Origin: AWTP1-13 sp035762425
GTDB taxonomy: Bacteria > Pseudomonadota > Alphaproteobacteria > Rhizobiales > Hyphomicrobiaceae
Direction: 5' to 3'
Assembly (NCBI GenBank): GCA_035762425.1
Contig: DASTOW010000121.1
Span: forward strand, 1-20,752
DNA length: 20,752 nucleotides
The position numbers were made by a program, and so were the translations under genes. A model generated the notes under the pieces. The model searched no databases and was not told where the DNA came from. It saw only the letters and a program-made list of their open reading frames with translations. Below, in pieces: positions 10,180-16,799 of the stretch. Position 1 is the first letter of the stretch. Each line of letters starts with the position of its first letter.

Positions 10180-11096
10180 GCGCTGACCGCCTTTGGCTGG
10201 ACGACAGGTTCGGGCCGCAGGCCTAACAAGTGGCAAATGGCATAGACGAGGTCGGCGCGGTTCAGGGTGTAGAAGTGGAACTGGCGGATACCCTGATCGA
10301 CCAGGTCCATCACCTGCTCGGCAGCCACCGCCGCGGCAACCAGATGGGTTGTCTGCAGGTCGTCGTCCAGGCCCTCGAAACGCCGCACCATCCACGACGG
10401 GATGGAGGCGCCGCAGCGCCCGGCGAACCCTGCGACCTGGCGGAAGTTGTGGATCGGCACGATGCCCGGAATGATCGGTGCCCAGATGCCCTGGGCGCGG
10501 GCCGCTTCGAGGAAGCGCAGATAGTGCGCGTTGTCGAAGAAGAATTGGGTGATGACACGGCTCGCACCCGCCTCAACCTTAGCCTTCAGGTTGGCAAGGT
10601 CGGCCGCGGGCGACGGGCTGTCTGGATGCTTTTCCGGATAGCCCGCAACCGAAATGTCGAAATCACCGATGCGCTTTAGGCCAGCTACAAGGTCGGCCGC
10701 ATTGGCATAGCCGCCCGGATGCGGGCTGTAGCGCGTGCCCGCGCCGGTGGTGGGATCGCCGCGCAGGGCCACGATGTGGCGCACGCCGGTGTCGAGATAG
10801 CCGCGCGCTACCTCGTCCACCTCGGCCTTGGTCGCCTGCACACAGGTCAGGTGCGCGGCCGGCACCAGCGCCGTCTCCTTTACGAGGCGCGTGACGGTTG
10901 CGTGCGTGCGCTCGCGCGTGGAGCCGCCCGCACCGTAGGTGACGGACACAAATCGGGGTCGCAGCGGCTCGAGCCGGCGGATGGCGGCCCACAAGGCTTC
11001 TTCCATCTTCTCGGTCTTGGGCGGGAAGAATTCGAAGGAGACGTTGATGTCGCCATCGCCGACCAGGCGGCTGCGGCGTTCCTTGGCAAGGTCCAT
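10176..11096 (-). CDS. metF: 5,10-methylenetetrahydrofolate reductase MetF
   Basis: 306-residue FAD enzyme that reduces 5,10-methylene-THF to 5-methyl-THF, the methyl donor used by MetH next door. Signatures read are SFEFFPPKTEK (20-30, with Glu22 matching the catalytic glutamate of E. coli MetF), AHLTCVQATK (81-90), ALRGDP (110-115, with Asp114 matching the flavin-contacting aspartate) and ITQFFFDN. The length fits the family (about 290-310). The ATG at 11096 directly abuts the TAG stop of the upstream regulator gene (11097-11099) and the stop overlaps the next ATG by 4 nt, so it is locked into one operon with both neighbours. Expression is probably controlled by the palindromic site at 12150-12165. 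Confidence 0.95.
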   Translation of the reverse strand: MDLAKERRSRLVGDGDINVSFEFFPPKTEKMEEALWAAIRRLEPLRPRFVSVTYGAGGSTRERTHATVTRLVKETALVPAAHLTCVQATKAEVDEVARGYLDTGVRHIVALRGDPTTGAGTRYSPHPGGYANAADLVAGLKRIGDFDISVAGYPEKHPDSPSPAADLANLKAKVEAGASRVITQFFFDNAHYLRFLEAARAQGIWAPIIPGIVPIHNFRQVAGFAGRCGASIPSWMVRRFEGLDDDLQTTHLVAAAVAAEQVMDLVDQGIRQFHFYTLNRADLVYAICHLLGLRPEPVVQPKAVSA

Positions 11097-12110
11097 CTAG
11101 GTTGCCCGCTCCAGATTGCGTTGCTCGGCAGCGTGCGTGGTCGTAGCCGGCGTGCCGGGCCGTCCGGCAAGCCACATGGACACCGTCAGTTTGCCTGCGG
11201 CGGCACCACCGGGCGGGGTGAGCTCGCGTGTCTCGAGCACCTCCAGACCGCAATCGCCAAGCCACTGGCGCACCTGGGCGCCGGCAAAACCCAGACGCTC
11301 GTGCGCGAACTGATCGCGCAGGAATTCGAGCTCGTGCGGCGCAAAATCGACGATCAGCAGGCGGCCGCCCGGCGCCAGCACGCGGGCCGCCTCGCGGATG
11401 GCGCGCAGCGGATCGCCCAGGAAGTGCAGCACCTGGTGCATGACCACGGCATCGGCGGCGTGGTCGGCGAGCGGCAGATCGTAGATGTCGGCCTGGCGCA
11501 CCTGTACATTGGGCAGCCCGGCACGTTCCAGTTTGGTGCGCGCATAAGCGAGCATGGCCGGGCTCAGATCCAGACCGAAACCACGACGGAAGTTGTTGCC
11601 AAACAGCTCGAGCATCCGCCCGGTGCCGGTGCCGAGATCGACGAACAGGTCGAACGGCCCCTCGCCCAGAGCTTTAGCAACCGCCGCCTCGACCTCAGCT
11701 TCGGCAACGTGCAGAGAACGGATGCGGTCCCATTCGCTGGCGTGGGACTGGAAGTAGGCCTGCGCCGCCGCCTCGCGCTCGTGGCGCAACGTCTCGGCGC
11801 GACGCAAGTCGCGAACGATCAGCGGGTCGCTGCGATCAATGCGTTCCAGCACCAGGCGGGCGAGTTCGCCGCCCTGGCCCGTCTCGGCGAGCCTGAAGTA
11901 CACCCAGCTGCCTTCAGGCGCGCGCTCAACCAGCCCCGCCTCGGCCAGAAGTTTGAGATGGCGGCTGATGCGCGGCTGGCTCTGCCCCAGGATGCGCGTG
12001 AGGTCCTTGACGTTCAGCTCGCCCGCCGAAAGCAGCACAAGGACACGCAGGCGGGTGGGCTCTGCCACCGCCTTCAAGGCTCCCACTGCCGTTTGCACCA
12101 TCAAGCGCAC
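11097..12110 (-). CDS. ArsR-family regulator fused to SAM-dependent methyltransferase domain (SahR-like)
   Basis: 337 residues with two modules. The N-terminal ArsR-type winged helix covers about 5-90, with the recognition region GQSQPRISRHLKLLAEAGLV and wing GSWVYFRL. A class I methyltransferase fold covers about 115-315, with motif I VDLGTGTGR (157-165), motif II acidic GLDLSPAMLAYA, and ARVLAPGGRLLIVDF. It is the first gene of the methionine operon, touching metF. ArsR-type proteins of this architecture are known in Proteobacteria as candidate methionine-cycle regulators (the SahR group), in which the methyltransferase fold is thought to sense S-adenosylhomocysteine. That role is inferred here from architecture, neighbours and the palindrome in its own promoter. 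An alternative is an active methyltransferase with autoregulation. The start is GTG at 12110, with an ATG at 12101 equally possible; GGGAG lies 13 nt upstream of the GTG. Confidence 0.88.
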   Translation of the reverse strand: MRLMVQTAVGALKAVAEPTRLRVLVLLSAGELNVKDLTRILGQSQPRISRHLKLLAEAGLVERAPEGSWVYFRLAETGQGGELARLVLERIDRSDPLIVRDLRRAETLRHEREAAAQAYFQSHASEWDRIRSLHVAEAEVEAAVAKALGEGPFDLFVDLGTGTGRMLELFGNNFRRGFGLDLSPAMLAYARTKLERAGLPNVQVRQADIYDLPLADHAADAVVMHQVLHFLGDPLRAIREAARVLAPGGRLLIVDFAPHELEFLRDQFAHERLGFAGAQVRQWLGDCGLEVLETRELTPPGGAAAGKLTVSMWLAGRPGTPATTTHAAEQRNLERAT

Positions 12111-12144
12111 GAGGCTGCCAACGCTCCCAATGAAGATGGGAGGA

Positions 12145-12172
12145 ATGATATAAAGATATCTTTATGAGTCAA
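12145..12172 (-). promoter_or_regulatory. Promoter with embedded palindromic operator of the methionine operon
   Basis: On the minus strand a -35 box TTGACT (12172-12167) and a -10 box TATCAT (12150-12145) are separated by 16 bp; each matches the sigma-70 consensus at five of six positions. The spacer is almost entirely a perfect 16-bp palindrome, ATAAAGATATCTTTAT (12150-12165). Binding of a dimeric regulator there would block RNA polymerase. Transcription would start near 12138, giving a leader of about 28 nt to the GTG at 12110. The natural candidate binder is the ArsR-type protein encoded directly downstream. The palindrome is a striking AT-only-plus-two-G/C island in GC-rich surroundings. 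Confidence 0.8.
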
Positions 12173-12550
12173 GGGCGGATTTGGGCTCTTGATACCACTC
12201 CATGCAAGGAAAGGCTGCGCCAATGGACGTTGGCATTCATGCAGCATTCATGTGAGCAACATGGTTCCCAAGCTTGGACTTGGCCCGCTGGTCTTGGATC
12301 AGTCCAATATTCGCCGGGCAAATATTTGGGTTCTTTATGCCGGGACCGATGGAATACGGCAAAATTGTGATGGTTCCAGACCGCGGTTTCTAGGAATCAC
12401 GGCCGCGTGATTGACCAATGCTTTGATCGAACCACTTGGGCTCTGGCGTGTTTCTTATCGGACGGGCGGTCACTGCACGAACCCCTAGCAGGGGCCGGCC
12501 GACACGAACGAAGGCCACGCAGAGAACGCAATAAAGAGGAGCTCGACGCA
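12173..12550. other. Intergenic region between the methionine operon promoter and the PRC-barrel gene
   Basis: About 380 bp between divergently transcribed genes. Base composition is lower in GC than the flanking genes. It must hold the promoter of the PRC-barrel gene, but no clear sigma-70 pair or second copy of the operator palindrome was seen. No gene supported. Confidence 0.45.
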
Positions 12551-13009
12551 ATGATCATCAGCAAACGCATCCGCACATTTGGTGCCGCCGCGCTGTTCGC
12601 CGCGTGCAGCCCGCTGGCCGTGCTCGCCCAGACCACCACGCCTGCCACCCCGGATCGTCCGCAGGCTACTGAGCCGCCGCGCCCCAGCGACCCGGCCATG
12701 AAGCCGACCGAGCCGGCTCGCCCCAGCCAGCCGCGCACCACCGAGCAGACGGCGCCCAAGGTCAATCCGTTGATCGGCCTGGCGGTTTTCTCCTCGGATG
12801 GCAGCAAGCTTGGTAACGTGCATAGCGTCAACGCCGAGCCGGACGGCAAGGTGAAGGCCATCCACCTCAAGACCGGCGGCTTCCTGGGCATCGGCGGCAA
12901 GCTGGTCGCCATCCCCGAGGGCAAGTTCACCCGCTCGGGCGAGAACATCCAGCTTGGACTGACGTCCGATGAAGTGAGCAAGCTGCCGGAGGTCAAGGAG
13001 CAGGGCTAA
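12551..13009 (+). CDS. Exported PRC-barrel domain protein
   Basis: 152 residues. The signal peptide is MIISKRIRTFGAAALFAACS with cleavage near VLA-QT (about residue 26). A proline/threonine-rich low-complexity linker (28-70) follows, then a PRC-barrel-like beta domain (about 73-147) with IGLAVFSSDGSKLGNV and the glycine-rich turn GGFLGIGGKLVAIP. PRC-barrel domains of this sort occur in alphaproteobacterial exported proteins, often linked to stress or the envelope; the molecular function is mostly unknown. The ATG at 12551 is preceded by AGAGGAG ten bases upstream and starts the signal peptide, which is why the longer reading from 12407 is rejected. Monocistronic, followed by a strong hairpin at 13038-13066. 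Family call is good; function is unassigned. Confidence 0.85.
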   Translation: MIISKRIRTFGAAALFAACSPLAVLAQTTTPATPDRPQATEPPRPSDPAMKPTEPARPSQPRTTEQTAPKVNPLIGLAVFSSDGSKLGNVHSVNAEPDGKVKAIHLKTGGFLGIGGKLVAIPEGKFTRSGENIQLGLTSDEVSKLPEVKEQG

Positions 13010-13037
13010 GCTCCAAATCGACACTGTGTGAGCATAA

Positions 13038-13066
13038 GCAACGGGCCGCTTCGCGCGGCCCGTTGC
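13038..13066 (+). terminator. Strong hairpin, probable terminator after the PRC-barrel gene
   Basis: A perfect 12-bp stem, GCAACGGGCCGC (13038-13049) with GCGGCCCGTTGC (13055-13066), around loop TTCGC. It lies 28 bp after the stop codon. The T tract is weak (CGTTGCCTTG), so it may work as a terminator or as an RNA-end stabiliser. Confidence 0.7.
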
Positions 13067-13248
13067 CGTTGCCTTGTCCCGTGCTCGACACAATTGTCTT
13101 TCAAGTGTGGCGGCAGCAGCGCAAACGGGTCTCGGCGCGATCAAGGGCTTTGACGCAAACCACGGATCGTGTTCATACAAACACGCAGCGCAGTGGCTAT
13201 CGCGCGGCCACGTATCACGGCTCGGCAAATGAAGGGGCACAGCAGCGC

Positions 13249-13875
13249 ATGACCTACGTCCTCAGCACGCCGACCGGCGGGATCAACCGGTGGCGCCGTC
13301 GGACCGGCTTTGCAGCGAGCTGCCTCGCGTTGCTCCTGACCGCCCTGTGGTCGCTGCTGCCGGCCAAGCCTGCAGCCGCGGCCGATCCGGCAGTGGTGTT
13401 CATGGCCCAGGTTGGTCGTGAACTGATGGCCGCCGCACGCACCCGCTCGCCCGGCGTGATGGCCAACGTCATCACGAAATACGGGGACGTGCGCTATATC
13501 GGCGATTACTCGCTCGGCAACTACCGGGCCCGGCTCGCCGAGGCCGATCGCGAAGCCTACCACAACGGCATGGTCCGCTTTATTTCCCGCTACGCGGCCT
13601 CCGCGGCGCCAAAGGTCAATGTGGTGCGTGTGGAGTGGTCGAACATCAGTACGCGCGGTTCGGGCGGCATCAACGTCGACTGCACCGTTACGCTCGGCAA
13701 TGGTACATCCTGGGACGTGCGCTGGGTCCTGCGCAAGGTCGGCAACACCTACAAGGTGCGCGATGCCGAGGTGCTGGGCGTCAACGTGGCGTCCTATCTG
13801 CGCTCCGCCTTCGAGGACTACCTGTCCCAGAACGGCGGCCACACGCGCGCGCTGGTCACTGTGCTCAATCGCTAG
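13249..13875 (+). CDS. MlaC/Ttg2D-like periplasmic phospholipid-binding protein
   Basis: 208 residues resembling the MlaC (toluene-tolerance Ttg2D) family, whose members ferry phospholipid between outer- and inner-membrane Mla complexes. There is an unusually long basic N-region (GGINRWRRRTG) before the hydrophobic core of the signal peptide, with cleavage near AAAA-DP (about residue 45). The mature part has the family pattern of an N-terminal helix, then KYGDVRYIGDYSLGNYRARL, a conserved FISRYAA, a beta-rich half with VDCTVTLGNGTSWDVRW, and VLGVNVASYLRSAF near the end. The ATG at 13249 has only a weak GGGG upstream, so the start is less certain; the frame is open back to 13063. No mlaD, mlaE or mlaF gene is adjacent, so it is an orphan here. 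It is convergent with the hydrolase that ends at 13931. Confidence 0.8.
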   Translation: MTYVLSTPTGGINRWRRRTGFAASCLALLLTALWSLLPAKPAAAADPAVVFMAQVGRELMAAARTRSPGVMANVITKYGDVRYIGDYSLGNYRARLAEADREAYHNGMVRFISRYAASAAPKVNVVRVEWSNISTRGSGGINVDCTVTLGNGTSWDVRWVLRKVGNTYKVRDAEVLGVNVASYLRSAFEDYLSQNGGHTRALVTVLNR

Positions 13876-13930
13876 CCTGCTGGGTCCCGACGACCCCGGA
13901 CTGCGCGCAGGCCGGGATGGCGGGCGGCCT

Positions 13931-14821
13931 TCACGTCTCGGGTGACGCCGACAGCGAGGTGGTCGCGCCCACCCGTGCGCGGGCATCACGCGGCCGCCAG
14001 GAGCCGCGCTCCACCTCGACGAGGAACTGCTCGGTCAGCTGGTTGAATAGGGCCGGCTCCTCATAGTTGATGGCGTGGCCGGAACCGGGCAGCATGGCGA
14101 GGCGCGCCGTCGGCATCAGTCGCTTCATCCATAGATTGACGTCGAGGCACGGCTCGTCCTCGTCGCCGACCAGCAGCAGGACCGGCGCCTTGATGCCTTT
14201 CAGCTCGGCTTCCAGATCGTAGAGCGAAGGCCTGCCTGCCTGCACGGTGCGCAGCGTCTTGGCCGCCGCAGCGGCCGGATGCTCGCCCAGATGCGCAACG
14301 GAGCGGCGCCAGCCGATCGGGTCCTTGTTCTGCAGCTGCACGCGTGTCGGCCCCAGGCTCATCGCCTCGGCATCGATCTTGCCGGCACGCTCGAAGTCGC
14401 TCGCGCGGGTGCGACATTCCTCGAGAAATTGCGCTCGCGTGCTCTTGAGCGCCCCCGAGCCCGCACCCGCAGCCGTGCATGACAGGACGCGCCCAGGGTG
14501 CCTGGCGGCCAGCATCAAGGCCGTATAGCCGCCCATGCTTAGGCCGACGATGTGCGCCTGTTCAACTTTGGCCGCATCGAGCACGGCGATGGCATCGCGT
14601 TCGAAGAAGGGCTGCCCATACAGGGTCTCATCGGCTGGACAGTCCGAAGGTGGATAGCCGCGCGCGCTCCACGCGATGCCACGCCAGCCGCGCCCGAAAT
14701 GGCGCATTTGCTCTTCCCAGCTGCGGTGATCGCCGGCGTACTCGTGGATGAACAGGAGTGGCGTGCCGCGACCGGTTTCCTCGTAGTAGATGCGCGCGCC
14801 TTCTGAAGGGGCATAGGGCAT
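13931..14821 (-). CDS. Alpha/beta hydrolase
   Basis: 296-residue alpha/beta-hydrolase fold enzyme. The nucleophile elbow GLSMGG (93-98) gives Ser95. The acid is in VLLLVGDEDEP (about D220 or D222), and His249 lies in LPGSGHAINYEEP, so the catalytic triad is complete. The N-terminal TPLLFIHEYAGDHRSW is the strand and oxyanion region. Overall it resembles 3-oxoadipate enol-lactonase-like and related esterases, but the substrate cannot be told. The ATG at 14821 follows GGAGGACGCCC, a strong ribosome site. It is downstream of and co-directional with the homocysteine methyltransferase gene, but a 12-bp hairpin between them suggests separate transcription. Confidence 0.9.
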   Translation of the reverse strand: MPYAPSEGARIYYEETGRGTPLLFIHEYAGDHRSWEEQMRHFGRGWRGIAWSARGYPPSDCPADETLYGQPFFERDAIAVLDAAKVEQAHIVGLSMGGYTALMLAARHPGRVLSCTAAGAGSGALKSTRAQFLEECRTRASDFERAGKIDAEAMSLGPTRVQLQNKDPIGWRRSVAHLGEHPAAAAAKTLRTVQAGRPSLYDLEAELKGIKAPVLLLVGDEDEPCLDVNLWMKRLMPTARLAMLPGSGHAINYEEPALFNQLTEQFLVEVERGSWRPRDARARVGATTSLSASPET

Positions 14822-14874
14822 GGGCGTCCTCCGCTGGTTTGCCCGACATCATGCCGCCCGCGCGCCGCCAAGGC

Positions 14875-14903
14875 CAGCGTCGCTCCGAGGGGGAGCGACG
14901 CTG
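14875..14903 (-). terminator. Strong hairpin, probable terminator of the homocysteine methyltransferase gene
   Basis: Perfect 12-bp inverted repeat CAGCGTCGCTCC (14875-14886) / GGAGCGACGCTG (14892-14903) with a 5-nt loop, starting about 12 bp beyond the stop at 14915. It lacks a T run on either strand. Position favours the minus-strand gene. Confidence 0.6.
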
Positions 14904-14914
14904 CCTCTTCCCAA

Positions 14915-15862
14915 TCACGCCGCTGCCCGACAGGCGCGGCCGATCTGCTCAATGTGGCGGTGATCAGTGCCGCAGCAGCCGCCCAGCACGTTGATGTGCG
15001 GATGGCGGTCGCGCAGCTGCCGGTACTGCCCGCCCAGTTCCGCCGGATCGCCGGCATCGAGGTCGGACGCCTCGTTCAGCTCCTGGTGGCTGCGGCGCGA
15101 GGCATTGGCGCGGATGCCGCAGATGCGCTGCGTCCACGCGCTGCCCGGCTCCAGAACCGCCTCGAAATGGGTCGGGTGGGCGCAGTTGATCATGAAGTAT
15201 GCGGAATAGCTCGCCGTCGCCCCATCGACCTCGGTAATCGCGTCCCTAAGCGTTTGGCCGGTAGGAAGCCGTCCATCCGTCTCCAGCGTGAGCGAGATGG
15301 CAACCGGCATGCCCGCCGCCCGCGCCGCGCGCACGACGCCGATGGCCTCGTTGGCGTTGGTCATGGTGATGGCCGTGACCATGTCGGCGCCCGCCTCACG
15401 GAACACGCCAATCTGCATCGTATGGTAAGCGTGCGCATCCTCCGGGCTCATCACTTCGCCCGGATCATAGCCGTCCCCGCGCGGCCCGACACAGCCGCTG
15501 ACCACCATCGGCGCGCGCGGCGTCTCGAACTCGGTGCGCAACTCGGCCATCAGTGCGATCGACTGCCGATTGGCCCGCGCAAGCTCGGCATCTGTGTAGC
15601 CGAGCTTGCGGCCCCAGTCCGGGCTCGCCCGCCAAGTCGGGCTTTCCAGGACGAAGCCCAACCCACCATCGCGCGCCAATCTGGCGTATGGCACGTAGTA
15701 GCTGCGCAGAGCCGCGCTGCCCTTGGCGTCCTTGAGAAGGTTGAAGGCGGCGAAATGCGGCAGCTCCAGTCCATCGAGATAGATGAGGCTGGTCTCGATG
15801 CCACCGTCGGTGAGGAACAGGCCGCTGCCGAGCTGAGGCAGGCGGGATCTATACTTGGCCAT
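14915..15862 (-). CDS. Stand-alone homocysteine S-methyltransferase (MmuM/BHMT superfamily)
   Basis: 315 residues, a zinc-dependent homocysteine S-methyltransferase domain. LTDGGIETSLIYLDG (17-31) marks the N-terminus. The zinc cysteines are C227 in INCAHPTHF and C296/C297 in LGGCCGTDHRHI. The NCAHP form of the first motif and absence of folate or B12 domains point to the branch using S-methylmethionine, betaine-like or other methyl donors rather than methyl-THF; the donor is not determinable. The ATG at 15862 is preferred because GGAG lies 9 nt upstream; an in-frame ATG at 15877 is possible. It is a different gene from the MetH N-terminal half at 9118-10179 and only distantly similar, so the window contains two homocysteine-binding enzymes. 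No operator palindrome like the one at 12150 precedes it. Confidence 0.88.
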   Translation of the reverse strand: MAKYRSRLPQLGSGLFLTDGGIETSLIYLDGLELPHFAAFNLLKDAKGSAALRSYYVPYARLARDGGLGFVLESPTWRASPDWGRKLGYTDAELARANRQSIALMAELRTEFETPRAPMVVSGCVGPRGDGYDPGEVMSPEDAHAYHTMQIGVFREAGADMVTAITMTNANEAIGVVRAARAAGMPVAISLTLETDGRLPTGQTLRDAITEVDGATASYSAYFMINCAHPTHFEAVLEPGSAWTQRICGIRANASRRSHQELNEASDLDAGDPAELGGQYRQLRDRHPHINVLGGCCGTDHRHIEQIGRACRAAA

Positions 15863-16799
15863 GATCGCAATCTCCATGTGTTGTGCCACGTGCGTGCGGC
15901 GGTGGCGCCTACGCGATGGGCGACCGCCCTGCTGTCACCGGGGGAACAGCGCGGGCAGGATCGACCTGAAAGCAAAATGGAATCTGAACGTCTGGGCCTC
16001 AATGGCCAAGACACCGAACCTCTTGATCGATCATCCGGCCACGCAGATATAAAGCCCGGCCACACCCGGGCCGCGCGCGATCGGCATGGCATTCTGCGAA
16101 CGGATTGAAGGAGCGCGACGTCTTGCTGACCAGCTCGGTGTGTTGATCATGGTTGCCGTTTTTTATTCTCGCCGTGCATAGGCATTGCAGTCGCGCGTGG
16201 AGCATCCGTCTATCCTTTCCCTTTACGGCAACCACGACGCAGCCAAACCATCGCCTGCTTCAATTGGCAATTTCAGCCACCCCACGCTCGGCGCATGTGC
16301 TGGTTGCATGAGGACTGCGAATGTGGTGGCCCAGAAAGCCCGCAAAATTTATCGGAGGGACGCTCCATCGCCGTGATCCCGGCGTGAGAGCGTTAAGCCA
16401 AACGGCAGCTTGCGCCCCGCAAGTGAGGCTATTGTCGGTGCAGGTGCCGCGTTGCACGCCCCAGGCCTACCGCGATCACCTGAGGCCGACTTCGCTCAAT
16501 CAAGCTTTGCTTGGCTGTCGCAGCCGATTGGCAGACCCGGTCGCGGTAGCGTGCCGGAACAGGAATTGATTGAGCGCGGCTATCCGACCCACGTTGATGC
16601 GGCGATCGAAGCGTGATGTCAGCTGCGCAGCTCCGTTGCCACAGAACGGTGCGTTTGCGAAATGCTCGCGGACGCGCTCGCAACGGCAGCCCGAGACGTG
16701 CGCCGGGCGCAGCGGTGAGGGCATCGCTTCGATGCGCGCGAGCACCGCTGCGCGAACATCGTCCCCGCAAGCACCGCCAAGCGGTCGCCCGACCGGGGT
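15863..16799. other. Gene-poor gap of about 0.94 kb
   Basis: No gene with a ribosome site and protein-like sequence was found on either strand. The stretch around 16020-16060 contains an AT-rich GATATAAA that might belong to a plus-strand promoter. A T-run is at 16159-16164. A plus-strand reading at 16410-16616 ends in VPEQELIERGYPTHVDAAIEA-like sequence (the last part looks protein-like) but begins with TTG and lacks a ribosome site; it may be the remnant of a lost gene. The perfect palindrome AGCTGCGCAGCT lies at 16621-16632. Confidence 0.4.

Noticed and set aside
10719..12167. 482-codon plus-strand open frame opposite metF and the ArsR/methyltransferase gene
   Set aside because: Antisense shadow; both minus-strand genes have clear motifs and coupled junctions.
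14954..16108. 384-codon plus-strand open frame opposite the homocysteine methyltransferase
   Set aside because: Antisense shadow of a gene with intact zinc-ligand motifs.
16500..16745. 81-aa minus-strand open frame in the gap before ettA
   Set aside because: GTG start without ribosome site and no family resemblance; it overlaps the possible plus-strand remnant, so neither is supported as a gene.
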